Below the pieces are notes generated by a model. That model searched no databases and was not told the origin of the DNA. It saw nothing but the letters and a program-made list of their open reading frames with translations. A stretch of 64,000 nucleotides of DNA from Hymenopellis radicata (lineage: Eukaryota > Basidiomycota > Agaricomycetes > Agaricales > Physalacriaceae), in contig JADNRX010000020.1 in the NCBI GenBank assembly GCA_015501595.1, positions 1-64,000 on the forward strand, given 5' to 3'. The position numbers and the translations under genes were made by a program. This document shows positions 32,112 through 44,308 of this stretch, in pieces; position 1 is the stretch's first letter; the number at the start of each line of letters is the position of its first letter.

Positions 32112-35100
32112 TTACTTGTTGCCCTCCGAGTCTACAAGCCGACTCAATAATACCTCCAACCTCTCCATATGCAGCGCCATCGTGTCTAACCGAGTATGTA
32201 TACGACTAATCTCAGCTTTCACTTCGGCACGCGTGGACAGTTGTGCAAGCCGCTCGTCCATGGACAGCGTGTCTGCTTCCGGGTCTGCTGATAGCGGCAC
32301 CAACACGAGCGTGTGCGCCCAACTATGAATACTGGGATCCGTGTGTGCTCTGCGCTCGGAAAGCCACGGCTGTTCAACTATTGTGCGCGCATTGCAGTCG
32401 TAGCATACAAAGATGCCCTCTAACAAGTCTGTGAGTCGGATATTGTCAGTTACACCTTGGGCTTACTTACCTTCACACTCGATACAGAACCAAAACGGCC
32501 TTGTGACAGTCTTGCTGCAGATTACGCAGATTGGGTCCCGCAATGGCACCTTCTCATCCTTGACATGATCAACAAGCGCAGCAACATACTGGAGCGCCCG
32601 CTCCCCAGCAGAATGCGCTGCCAATTCAGCACGCCTATGGAACACATCTCGAATCTGCAGAAGATTGTGTCCCGGCGTATGCCTCTTCATATCCGATGCC
32701 CGATAAACACTCTTGCCCATGCATCTAGCACACAGATCGACCGTGTGCGTTATCTCGCCCTGCGAGCACTGCACACAAGTGAATCGCGAGCCGACGACAT
32801 CGCCGTCGCAGCCATCGCAATAAGCAGTGTGGGCGATGGTACAACGCTCTCTGAACTTGCGGAGGGAATCCCAAAAACGCAGCGTCTCGGGCGTTATCTT
32901 GCGCACGAGCTCGGCCCACTCGACGGCTTCCGCGTCAGAGTGGCGCTGCTGGGCGAGCTCGAGGTATCGGCGGCGGCGGTCGCGATGGTCACGGATAACC
33001 TTCCACTGCAAGTGCTTCGACTGCACCATCCGAATCACCGAACGTATCGCCCACGTCCAAAGCGCTCTGATGCGGTTTTCGGCAAAGTCTTTATCGGGCC
33101 GGAAGAGGAAATATTCGACAGGGCGACGCTGGAAGGAGAATGTCCCCAATGTATCTCCCACGGCGTCCTCGGTGCCCCGAAGATACGATTGTATGTCCTC
33201 GTCATTTGTCGGATGACCCCACCTTCCTCGAACTTCATCCTGCTCCTTGTCCAGCAGGCACTGGTGTTGCCAGATGGTGTCGCTTCCATTTCCCTGCGGT
33301 GTATACGTTTTGGTAAACACGACGCGTAAATCCTTTAGTTCGCCCTTGACCGCGCATTTACCACTCAAATCTACGCCCTCGCCGCTGAAAGTACCATCGT
33401 CGTTGTGAACGGTGATATCAAAGGCAGCAAGCCCAGCCGTGTCGCCAGTCAGGTCGCTCATGTACATACCGATCCAGTGGCCAACAAGGGAGTCTCCTTC
33501 CGCTGCGACTAAGTCTGACGGAGTGAGAGCATCAAAGTCAAGATCGTATTGCTCATGGCCACCAAAGAAGAGGCCGACATTGGGGTGAGGAGTAAAAGAG
33601 GATTCAAATGCGACGTCAGAGGGAGAGTGGCTGTCGTTATTGGGATGCGCTTCCGAGGGACGTTCGTGGTTTTCTGCCGATGGAAGGGCATCTGCTTTGC
33701 TGTCGACGCTCACTGAAACAGAGTCTGCGCCGCCATCGATGAGCACGTTTTCCTCCCCGTCGAGTCCGTTTTCGACGCTCCTGGTCCAATAGTCGCCCAT
33801 GACATTGTCTGTCAAAATATAACAGTACTAGCATGATATTCAGTCATTTGTTCAACGAGGGAACGAGATATGCGGACCATCCCAGAAAAGAATTTCTTGA
33901 GCTGCTCATCGGGGTTCAAATTCTGCAATCGACACACAGCTGCAGATTTACAATTACTTTCCAATCCCAAGTTTTCCATCAATGAACTTGCCTTTCAAGG
34001 TGTCGATTCGGCTCCAGACAGCGCTGCGCGCCGTCGCAAGCGAATCCTGAACGATGCTCAACTCGTCCCAATTGAGCGTTGTGTGTGCTGCAATTTCAAT
34101 GACGTGCAGTGCACGCCTGAGGAGGAGATAGACGAGGGGCATAATATACTGGAAACCCATGGCGCGTCAAATGGTACCCATCTCGTCGGAGAGTTATTAC
34201 TGACCTTCTCTGGTCGGCCACCCCCAGTAACAAGCGTTAACGTGTTCTCATCGTCGAGGTTGTATGTGACCGTCCGCAGCATCTTCTCCATTCGCTGCTC
34301 TTCCTCCAAAATGTAGGACTTGAAGCGGTCGAACAAAGGGTTGTTGTCCCAATCAACACTGTCGAAGCCAGTGGCAGATTGGAGTCCGTTACAGAGGCCA
34401 TCAATAAAATAGACGGAGCTACTCAGGATGAAGTCGTTGACGATCTTCCTATTGAGGGGCAAGACTTTCTTGGATTGCTTGGTTACCTCGTCAATCAGCT
34501 GTATGATGCGACGATAGTACCAGTTGATGGAGAGCTCAAATCCTGTGTTATCATGTTTAGACGACAAAAAATGACAGACAGACATTATACTTACCAATAG
34601 TCCAATACGCAATCCAGCGCAGAAGACTGATTGCGGTCGTGTCAGTAATTCAACATAACGCAAAAGGTAATGTAACTCCCCTCCAACCAAGTGGTCGTGC
34701 ATCAGTGAATACGTTGACCTCTGCTACCGTAACAAACGAAGACACGTCGTCGTCCAGCGCCTCGATAAGTGGTTGCACACGGAAAACGTTGACATACTCC
34801 AATGCCCAGAGATCATCCACCGCCATGTCTGGCGCCTGCTGGGCAACCTGAGTGATCTCCTGTACTTTCGTGTCCGCCGACGTGGTGTCCTGCGCTATTT
34901 GACGTATCTGTGTAAGCGCATGATCCTGATCGTGAACAGCATGTTGTTTGCGTTCTGTGAAATAGTCGTGCAAGGCCATGACGAGATGTCGAGCCTTTAC
35001 GCTTCCTTTCCAGCCCTTGTACAACAATCGATACGTGATCAGCATAGACGTGAAGCATAGTACGGACCATCTCCTTCCAAATATGGTACAAATCCTACCA

Positions 35101-36436
35101 GCGACGTTAGGACATTGGAAGAGTGGAATGAGCAGCTACTCGCCTGATCTTTTATCCTCTCGTGAGGACCCGCAAGAAACAGCATCAATAACACGATCGC
35201 TCTCATGTCTGACCGTCACTTTGACCTCCTCAATTTGAAGCCGCTGCGCCTCAAATTTCTCTGCAAAGGTTTTCGCGTTGCCTTCCAGTACCTGCTCTAC
35301 ATCCTTGTTAATCTCCTCGCGCAAGTCCTTCACAGTGAGCGTAGGTTCCGCCCGGCCCAGCTTCGCGCGACTGTCGCCGCGGCCTTTCTCGACTTTCTGC
35401 TTTGATAACAAGGCGTTGAGCAGAGCGTCATCTTTAACGAGCTTGTCGGCGCCGCCTTTCGAGGTGATGAATGCCATGAGTTCACGCTCCTCCGGTGTTT
35501 TCATCAGCGTAAACACCATCTTCATGATGATCGCCACATTGTCGTTAACCGTAGCTAATGTCACATTGGCTGCGCTGAGCTGGAGGCTCGCGTGAATCTG
35601 CAGATCGAATTGGAGCCCAGCCTTGTGTTCGCTGAACTGGACGGCTAGGTCGGTGAACTTGCCCTCCCATTTGAAGCTCGTCAGGATTTTAACTGCCTAA
35701 GCATCAGCAAAAATAGACGAATGCAAGAAATTCGCACCTGCGGTCCGCTGCTTTTGATAACTGTCGCATAATTTGGCACATCGCTTGATAGACTCGATTA
35801 TATCGCCCATTCGCCGACGTAAGCGTTCTTCTACAGTTTGTCCATCTGGACCCTGATGTCGTGCGTTCGTAATTTGTTGAAGTCTAGAGACGCCAATCAG
35901 CGGATTCAGAGAAAGTAGAGTCAAAGCTGTCACCGTACAATCTCATGACAGACATCATGTCGTACATAGCGACGTTCAGTGCCAACACCTTTTCATTGTT
36001 TTCGCGACGACGTATTTCAAGCATTACGGCGGCTTTGAACAGAGACACGGCCACTAGTATCATGTCAGTATATCAAAACGCGATGGTAGCTGATAAATGC
36101 CTTGAATGAATGGGTGAGCCTTCGCCACCTCGTCCAGTACCGACATGAGGATTTTGCTGTTGTCTACAAAACTACTGATTTGATCCTTCACAATCGAGAA
36201 TGCCGCTGATGCCGCTTCGCTCTGCGCCACATTCGAGTATGTGTCCGCGGCATCCCTGAATACGTCCCCTACATTTGAAAGGCTCGTGAGGCTCAGCGAC
36301 ATAAGCTTGTATGAGACGCACCGAGTTTGTTTAACCGCCGCTCCCCTTTCGAAGGTTTGTTGTTCTCGCTGGCTCGGAGCACACTTTCCGCCTCGCTAAG
36401 CATAACATCCAACGAGGGTTCAGAGTGCTGCTCCAT
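32112..36436 (-). CDS. Large ZZ-type zinc-finger protein with helical N terminus (copy 2)
   Basis: Inverted near-identical copy of the 18218-22540 gene, starting MEQHSEPSLDVMLSEAES at 36436. It has the same exon pattern: helical N-terminal domain (GDVFRDAADTYSNVAQSEA), coiled-coil middle, a 450-residue segment at 33815-32463 carrying the ZZ finger (CDGC, CVQC, CARC, HTPGHN), then CVIC/CIEC and, after an intron, CYDC and the C-terminal coiled coil (LDTMALHMERLEVL). Differences are mostly scattered substitutions and small in-frame indels, such as two extra residues in the Ser/Asp-rich linker and loss of WPIIW before DPICVIC. The frames are kept in the parts compared, which suggests both copies are, or were until recently, under constraint. 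Confidence 0.75.
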
Positions 36437-36644
36437 CGATAGGATTTCGATACTGCGCAGTGAGAGTGAAGAAGATGATTGGCTGCGAGAAGAAGTAGAA
36501 GCTGCTGTATATGGACACGGCGTGGGTCCAGCGGTGAAATCCTTATACCGGCGTGTTCCTCTTTGCACCGCTCGCAAAAGTCATCCATTCATCAAGATAG
36601 GCCTTAGTTATCGATTTTAAGTACCTGCTGCAAACCTGCTGTAT

Positions 36645-37077
36645 AAGCCGCGGTAATGGTAAGCTGAGCTGTGGTATCGGAAGTCAAAGACTAAGGCTCA
36701 CTACCATTGCGCCAAGGGAGTACAGCGGAGTTAAGGAACATTCAGCCTGACCAAATTATCCGCGTAGATTGTACCCGTACGGGTTCGATGAAAGGATTTT
36801 CAAGGTCACACTCCTTATAGGGCAAGTCACATTACGCTTTCGCATGGACAGCCGCTCGTCCATGGACAGCGTGTCAGCTTGTGTTGTGTCCGAGTCTGCC
36901 GGTAGCGGCGCCAACAGCCCAACTATGAGTTGGATAGCGTTGGATGGTGCGCGTGAGAGCCGAGACGAAGGTGGATGTCAGGCTTCGATTGATACCATCA
37001 TCTATTTGTGAAATTTTCCGTTTAGGTAGGTACCTAACCTCCTGCTAACTTACAATCGTACAATCATACAAGCTACA
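36645..37077. other. Gap with tRNA-like remnant and a piece of the ZZ gene's 3' end
   Basis: 36645-36722 is the inverted copy of the tRNA-like sequence at 17928-18005. 36848-36930 repeats the antisense of the ZZ gene's last exon (matching about 32240-32320), so a scrap of the 3' end lies just upstream of the gene's own 5' end. No gene is otherwise seen. Confidence 0.55.
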
Positions 37078-38006
37078 TCAGCCCTGCCACGCATTCTTAT
37101 TTGCTTCCACAAAGGACTTCAATGTCCTCTTCCCAGAAACCTTTGCAGGATTCGCGAAGTGCTTCTCCTCTACGCCGCTGGCATTCAGTGTCTCTGCAAA
37201 AGCCAGAAACTTGCTAAACTCCTTTTCGTATCCAGCCGCGACATACATGGCTTGCAAGTCATCTACTGTAACGCGAGTGTGCGTGATCTTGCGGCCAAGA
37301 ACTTGACTGAACGTTTTCGCGACCTGCGAAAAGTTAGTAACCGTTTGAGAGGGAAGGCACCCATCCAGACCTCATCATAGGACAGTAGCTCAGGTCCATG
37401 GATTATCTTATCGGTATTATAGCTCTCCGCGCGCGTCAACGCGTCGAATGCGACATCAGCAATATCGTCTGCAGAGATGAATCCCATCTTGCCGTCCTCC
37501 GAGCCGCTCAGAATGGTTCCCGCCTCCTTGATGCTTCGGAGATGAATTGTGAGGAAGTTCTCTGCAAAGTCATCAGCTCAGTACGTGGTGTACAATCGAT
37601 ATATACCAAAGAACCATGTTGGCCGCAGGACACAGTAGTCGACACCGAGTGTAGTCAGGTATGCATGTACTTGGCCCATCCCGAGGCCGCCGGGTTCAAG
37701 GAGCGACGCGCTCAACAGCACGAAGCGTGTCACGCCCTTCTCCACCGCCAAATCGATGAAGGGCTTCATCGGGGTAAACGGGTCTGGGGAACCTCCAGGC
37801 GCGACTAGATAGACGCTTTTGATATTGGGATCCACAGCGAAGGGAGCCTCGAAGGTGGAGGGATCGTACCAGTCGAATTTGACACCGGGAAACGCGACGC
37901 CCGGCCCCTTGCGGGAGGCGAGGATGATAGGCTTGTTGGCAGCGTGGAGAAGGCGGGCGAGGCGAAGACCGGTTTGGCCGGTTCCGCCGGTGAGGAGGAT
38001 AGACAT
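37078..38006 (-). CDS. NmrA-like NAD(P)-binding protein, ergot-dehydrogenase type
   Basis: Exons 38006-37607, 37561-37371 and 37323-37078 join in phase to 278 residues. The N-terminal Rossmann motif is SILLTGGTGQTGLRLARLL, followed by RFVLLSASLLEPGG, the PTWFFENF signature of NmrA-type atypical short-chain dehydrogenases, FISADDIADVAFDAL, and YNTDKIIHGPELLSYDEV. The last exon (VAKTFSQVLGRKITHTRVT) matches the layout of festuclavine/agroclavine-dehydrogenase relatives. Such proteins reduce small molecules with NADPH or act as redox sensors; no alkaloid cluster is visible here, so the substrate is unknown. This is the only complete copy. Fragments lie at 27145, 43090, 46105 and 51057. Confidence 0.87.
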
Positions 38007-39136
38007 GGTGATGGTAAAGTGCGCGTTTGGATGACAAAAGCTGGCAGGCTATTTGAAGGGGATGAAGCAAGCGCGTGATACATGCGACTGAGTGAGAAGA
38101 TGGGAATTGGACAAACTTCGTTCGCGTAATAGATGGGGGATGCATACATTCAATACCGGTACCACGGTTGTATAACTTGTAACGGTGTCCTGCGCCTGGC
38201 GGCTTTTCGGAAGGATAGAGAAACGGGGATACAGTGTCCCGGGGCACAGGTCTAGTGTCTCAATTCCGTGCATAGTTCATCAGCAGGTTGAGAAGTGGAC
38301 GAGAAGGATAGTAGGCCGCTCATCCTCGGCGGTAACGGGCGGCATAGGCAATATTCAAGGAGTTGTTGATCGTCACGATTAGTCGATTTGAAACTGCTGT
38401 ACAGGCCGCGATGCTGATGAGAAATATCAACCGATGTTATCGGAGACTAAGGAGGAAGGCTTACTACTGACTAGTTTTATGCTCATGGCAAGAGCAAGAG
38501 AGTTACTTTCGTAATCGATCAGCTTGCCTCCTGCCATCACTCTCCAATTTTCCTCCATCATTTCTTGTCTTCAAATACGTCGTTATCTACAAGAAACGAG
38601 CAAGCATGGTAGGATCACCTTTGGTTAAGTGCAATGATTCCGTAAATTGGTACGTGTTCCTTTCTTTTCAAGTGCCGTCAGTGTCCGAGTCTTACAGGGA
38701 ATGTATCAGCCCGCGCAACTCATCCCAACAACACCGGGTGAAAGTCCCCCATTTCGTTTGAGCCACAACATCCAAGTGCAGTCCCGTGCTTTGTGTGGGG
38801 TTCGAGAGCAGGAAGCATCGATGAACACGTCCTGGTTTGGACGACCATAGGTTACGCTAAGTGAGCGCTTATCTGTGCTCTGTCATGGATCCATTGCTAG
38901 TACGTCGACTTGTTCGATAGATGAACGTGCTGATAGTTTTATTCCCCGCTTCATCCTAAATGGGCTGCCATTGTCCAGATATACAATAAGGACGTCGCTT
39001 ACGACCGTGATGATGATCAATCTGGTTCTTTCATATAAGGCCACTCCAACCCAGGCATCCTCTTTAAACCAAACTTCCATCACCACCCCAAACACCAGAC
39101 CCCAACCTTTCACCTTACGTCTGCCTGCCAGCAGCT
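38007..39136. other. Upstream of NmrA gene, no other gene
   Basis: The part from 38007 to about 38560 is the NmrA promoter and matches the inverted sequence at about 42650-43089. The rest shows nothing recognisable. Confidence 0.5.
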
Positions 39137-39882
39137 ATGCCAGTCCACGCCAAGTTATCGCTGGGAAATAAATCCTGGGAGTATGGACAACCCATCGCGC
39201 CACAGCCGAGCGTCTTTGACAGCCACTTTCACTCGCCGCATAACCTATTTCCCGCCAGACATGATCCATTCGCCCCACGACGTGATCCCTTCAATCCATT
39301 CTCCCCGGCTTGTCGCATGGCTTTGGACACGACTTCTTTAACCTGCCCGGGGCTCCACCTCAAATGCAAGCTATGGTCCATGCACAGCGTGAGCAGCTGC
39401 AGGCCAGCCCTCTAGGACCTCATATGCGCGGCATGGGGATTTTGCCGCCGCTCTGCACAGAAGGCTCTTCGATCGCCGGCGGTTCTGCCCATCATAGTGC
39501 ACCCAGTACGCACCCGCTTGACGCGGCTGTGGAAGAGATCGTAGAGGAGACTCGACGGGAGAGTTTGGAGGGCAGCCATGCTTCTTCAGAACATCTCGAG
39601 ACGAAAGCGGAGGTCGGTGATCAAGACGCCACTAAAGCGAAAAAGACGCCTATCACCTCTCCTTCCGAATTATCGCTCGTGAATTCTTCGGAGGCTAACA
39701 GTGCTCCTCCTCCTCCACCGTACGCTCCCCAAACGCAGCCTGTTCCTGCGGCTGTAATCCATCAGAGTCGTGCCCAGAAGGTGAAGCAGAAGACCAAGAC
39801 TGTGTTCCGCCGTGTTATCGGCTTGAATCTACCATTCCTCTTCATAGGATACAAGCACAAGGTTACTGTTACTCATTATTAG
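39137..39882 (+). CDS. Pro/Ser-rich hypothetical protein
   Basis: Starts MPVHAKLSLGNKSWEYG, then an FDSHFHSPHNLFPARHDPF segment rich in His, Asp, Pro and Phe. At about 39315 the frame must shift by one base (FSPGLSHGFGHDFFNLPG reads on), consistent with a lost C in a CCCC run. The second frame carries a Pro/Ser/Glu-rich region with a poly-Pro run (PPPPPYAP) and ends in a basic-then-hydrophobic stretch (VKQKTKTVFRRVIGLNLPFL). About 248 residues if joined. No domain was recognised; it is probably disordered, with a C-terminal amphipathic or membrane-touching tail. Confidence 0.5.
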
Positions 39883-40411
39883 TTCTATGGACTGCTATCA
39901 AAGTGCTTTTGCAGTAATTCAGACAATTGCCGTGAATTTATGAATGTACAGAATAATGTTAAGAAAAAGGTGTGGGAACGACTGTTTGTTTGGATGAAAG
40001 GCAAGTAGCACCAGGTGGCGGCCAAGACTTAGTTCGACGGTGACCTCAATGTTGAATGCAGGCCGTCCGAGTCGGGTTCCACATTTTGCCCTCTTAATAA
40101 GCTGGGATGAAGGCAAGCTTTACCTTGAGGCAAAATCATCACAGTCCAAAGACATATTCCAAACGTGGGGTCGACGGATTGGACAAACGTGCGCCCAATT
40201 CCACAACATGCCTACTTCGTGCGTTGGATCAGCCTCCATCATGAAATCATGATACATGGATATCGATTCATTCCGTATGCGGGACCATAGACTACGAGTC
40301 AATTTTGCGTGCGCCACAGGCACCCGGGTCCTTTGCGCCCACGTGCATGAGCTATGAGAATAAATTCGATCGATTCTTTGTCTTTTTACCACCACCATCA
40401 CCTCCACCGCT
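39883..40411. other. Intergenic, nothing recognised
   Basis: A gap of about 530 bases between the Pro/Ser-rich gene and the glycosyltransferase-like gene, with no coding-like frame. Confidence 0.4.
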
Positions 40412-42537
40412 ATGTCCACTAGGACCTACGTCTACTACTGCTCTGGCCACGGCGAGTTCACAAATCGCGAAAATACCGTCCAAATAACGATTATTTAGGC
40501 TATGGGCACGCAACTAGAGTATCGGCTTTCACCTGCCACCTTCTCAGCCTGCCTTTGGAACGACGCCCGTCTGTTCACATTGTCTCATCGGCTCCGCAAC
40601 ACGTATTCTCGGACAGCATCGCCCTAGGCGCGCTATATCGATATGCTGAAATCGACCCTGTTATTGTCCAGCCTCTAGCGTGAGTTACTCTATTGCGCGA
40701 TATTCCCTGTCTGACGCCCCGGAAGATATCGCGTGGATCGTCAAAAGAGCGTTCAAGTGCTCCGGGCTTTTCTCTCCAAGAAGGACGCTCTGTTGGAAAC
40801 TGAAGTGATCTGGTTGAAGTCCGTCAATGCAGTCTGTGTGCTCAGCGATGCCGCCTTTTTAGGATGGTACGCCCTCGAACTACTTGACATCGCCCTGCTT
40901 TAATGATTGAATTTCATAGCTCAGCCGCAAAGGCGGCGGGGATTCCGTCCGCTCTCGTCACCAACTTTACTTTCGATTCTGTATACAGCTATCTCGCGAC
41001 TACCTTCGTGGACCATCCTTCCCTTCATCCTTCACATCATATCGATTCTCTCCTGCCTGATATACCTGTCCAAGAGTCTGATCTTATCCCTCTCGTACAG
41101 CACATTCACGCTGGTTATCGCTGCGCCGACCTCCTCCTTCTCTTGCCAGGAAATATACCGATACCTTCGTTTCCGATAGACCCGCTTCTCCCCGCTTCGC
41201 GCTGGGTCGATACCCTCAGCAACAGATTTCTACCCGAAATAATTTCTCGACTTGGATGCGACGAATCAGTCAAGCTCTATCCCTCTATTCCTTTCCCTTC
41301 TACCTCCACACTTTCTCAGAAACTCGTTTGTAGAATGGTCAAGCGCGCTCCACTTCTCGTGCGACCACCAACTACGGCTTATCTCCCTCAAGGTCGATCG
41401 GATCTTCTAAACTCAATCGGAGTTCCGCCTGAGCTTCATGACGCAAGCACAACGAAAATCTTGATAGTGTCTTTCGGCGGACAGGTCTTCCGTACGCCAA
41501 CGCCTAGCAGATCGAGTTCTAGGACTCACAGCCGCAGGACCTCAACCGATAACTGTTTCCCTGGTCTAGGAGTCGTTACTACAGAGATTTTGCCTTTAAA
41601 CAGCAGCACGCTCAGTCACGACAGCACCCTCAGCGATCAGCTCAAGGGTCTTGGTCTTTCACCGCTCCCTCCTCTGGATGCTGGACCCATCCGATAGAGA
41701 TAGAAAATAGTCAAGACGGTTACAAGATCAATTCTCCGCGGATTGCGACGTCTTCTCATATCTGGATACCTGGCGCACCTCCCGCTCACAAACCTCCGAT
41801 GACGCCGAAAAGTGTTTCTTGCGGTCTCTCCTTCTCAATGGTCCCTCCTACGCCCGTTATTGAACAGCGCATTGAACCAACAATCGACAACAGCGAGGAA
41901 TTCGAGGCTCGTCTACTTCCTGATTCATCGTGGATTGCGATTGTCTGTGGCGTCACTAAAGAGCAGTGGCAGTCGCAGAGTGATCCAGATTCCGAGCTCC
42001 CCGAAGGATTCTATCTTGCTCCGAAAGACGTTTATATGCCTGATCTTACCGCTGTGGCCGATGTGTTACTTGGAAAGCTGGTTTGTCTTCATCGTCTGAC
42101 TTTTGGATTGGAAATGACGTTGGATTATAGGGTTACGGAACCGTGGCGGAGTGTGTTGATGCTCAGACGCCCTTTGTTTATGGTAAGCTTTGGTATCACC
42201 TTCCCTACAGTCTACTGATCCTGGCGCATATGTAGTATCCAGACCACTTTTCGTTGAAGAACACGGCCTTCGCATTTTGCTCGATAACGAAGGCGTTGGT
42301 GTGGAGCTCCCTCGGGCTTCTTATGAAGCAGGAGATTGGGCTGAAGCTGTTCAAGAAGCATGGGAGTTGGGCAGAGATGCAAAGGCCAAACATCGTAAGG
42401 CTGGTGGAAGCAATAAGAGGCAAGAGCAGGGGAGACAGATGGCGAGTTCGTTCGTGGATTGGGTTGAGGAGTTTGGAGGATTTGAACGTCGATGTTTGAA
42501 GCTTGGATATCGCCTAGTAGACATGTATAGATCATGA
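40412..42537 (+). CDS. Glycosyltransferase-like protein, L-arabinokinase N-domain type
   Basis: Exon 1 is 40412-40451 (MSTRTYVYYCSGHG), then a GC-AG intron (GCGAGT...TTTAG). Exon 2 is 40499-40679 (YGHATRVSAFTCHL), exon 3 is 40726-40866 (YRVDRQKSVQVLRAFL) and exon 4 starts at 40920 (SAAKAAGIPSALVTNFTF). The GYGHATR loop and the C-terminal GYGT.AE / RPLFVEEHG motifs fit GT-B fold enzymes of the MurG / L-arabinokinase N-terminal class. The acceptor is unknown. A Ser/Thr/Pro-rich insert follows KILIVSFGGQ. At about 41690 the frame changes in both this copy and the truncated one, so it is probably a real small intron (about 44 bases, ending CCGATAG) rather than an error. Two further introns lie near 42080 and 42182. 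The stop is at 42537. Confidence 0.78.
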
Positions 42538-43089
42538 CTATTCAACGGGGCTCGATCACGATCATGAGCGTCAGAACAGAACTTCAATCAATTGTATATT
42601 AAAGGTGACCCTTTCCTTGCTCTTTTCGCAGGAAATTTTGAAAGAAAGATGAGGAAATTGGAGAGTGATGGCAGGAGGCAAGCGATTACGAAAGTAACTC
42701 TCTTGCTCTTGCCATGAGCTCAAAGCAATGAAAGTCGTCAGTAGTGAGCTTTACCGCCTACGCTGCCTGTGCTTCTCCGTTACCGCCGAGGATGAGCGGC
42801 CTACTACATATCCTGCCGATGAACCACGGAATTGAGACATTAGACCTGTGCCCCGGGACATATCCCCGTTCTCTGTATCTTTCCGAAAAGCCGTCAGGCG
42901 CAGGACACCCTTACAACGTGGTACCGAGACCGACTTGGTATTCAATGTATGCCTCCCCCAATCTATTACGCGAATGAAGTTTATCCAATTCCCATCTCCT
43001 CACTCATACGCATGGAATCTGGTCTATCACGCGCTTGCATCATCCCCTTCAAATAGCCTGGCTTTTATCATCCAAACGCGCACTTCTCC
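42538..43089. other. Flank and NmrA promoter copy
   Basis: 42540-42600 matches the flank at 29125-29198. 42650-43089 is an inverted copy of the NmrA promoter region (38007-38560), with small changes. No gene of its own. Confidence 0.55.
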
Positions 43090-43430
43090 GTGTCTATCCT
43101 TCTCATCGGTGGAACCGGCCAAACCGGCGGTCTTCGCCTCGCCCGCCTTCTTCACGCTGCCAACAAGACTATCATCCTCGCCTCCCGCAAGGGCGTCGTT
43201 TCCGACTCACCGTTTACCGGTGTCAAATTCGATTGGCATGATCCCTCCACTTTTGAGGCTCCCTTCCCTGTGGATCCCAATATTAAAAGCGTCTATCTAG
43301 TCTCGCCTGGAGGTTCTCCAGACCCGTTGACCCCGATGAAGCCCGTCATCGATTTGGCGATTGAGAAGGGTGTGACACGCTTCGTGTTGTTGAGCGCGTC
43401 GCTCCTTGAACCCGGCGGTCTTGGGATGGC
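43090..43430 (+). pseudogene. NmrA-type gene, 5' half only, start codon lost
   Basis: An inverted copy of most of exon 1 of 37078-38006 (GTGQTGGLRLARLLHAAN ... VLLSASLLEPGGLGM). The start codon ATG has become GTG, a Gly codon has been added in the Rossmann loop, and after LGM the sequence switches to unrelated DNA with an early stop (43473). It lacks the catalytic PTWF region. Confidence 0.8.
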
Positions 43431-43479
43431 CAAACCAATCTGTAAAGACTTTCTGTTTACTTGGAGTGAGTGACAGAAT

Positions 43480-44308
43480 CGACTTCAAGATGGATCCCGG
43501 CGATGAAACGCCCTCGGGATTGCGGGTGGGCACCGGCAGCTGCGACGGGTTCCCGTGGGTGTCCTCCGTCGAGAGAAGAGATTCAAGAGAGGAAATGGGA
43601 GATAGCTCAGTTGATCGATGTTGACGCCTGCGACGCGGCCTGATTCCTTCTCTCAAAGAATATCACCCACTTGGCCTTGTCGCGGGCTACCGCGGCCGCG
43701 TTCACCACACCTCTCCTGGCAATAGTAAGAGACTCCTAGCCCCATATCTGTTCCCTCGTCTTCCCTGGCCTCAACTTGAACTTGGGCTCTGCGTGTTCCG
43801 TGATCTCGCGACCTGGTGGATCTTCTGTCATCGCGAACGTTGATCAAGTGTCGAGATGCGCGAAAAAAAGCGAAAAAGCCGACCGACAAGGCTGGTAAAG
43901 CGAGGATGGGAGTTTGGGGAAGAGAGAGAGGCTGACGCGTCGACATCGACTGCAGGGTCTACTAAGTAGATAGCATTCCAAGGTAAGAACGACAGTAAAG
44001 TAGTTAGAGAGAATGGAAGATGGTATCTTGCTGCGTACAGCCATCTGCCGTGGGGTGTAAAGAGAAGGGACGATCGAGAAGAAGAATGAACCGCGGGCAC
44101 GTGCTCGACGCGACCTAAAACTCGCAAACCGTAACCCGCGTCTTCGTTGAATATTATTATATGCCTTGAGAGGACAAAGAAATGAAAGTTCAATATTTGA
44201 GAGTAACAACCAGCAGCGTTCGATTCGATACATCCACTCAAAAAAATAAATATAGATACAAAGCTATGTACAAGACTCAACTGGCGAAGAAGGATGCGTT
44301 GCGACGCG
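43480..44308. other. Junction DNA and 3' flank of the Pro/Ser-rich gene
   Basis: 43480-43930 is not matched elsewhere in the window and shows no convincing gene. About 43940-44308 is the inverted copy of the 3' flank at 28747-29085. Confidence 0.45.

Noticed and set aside
32457..33329. Long open frame (290 codons) antisense to the ZZ gene, with a counterpart at 21300-22064
   Set aside because: It is the complement of a well-supported coding exon in both copies; its composition follows from the sense codons and it shows no motif.
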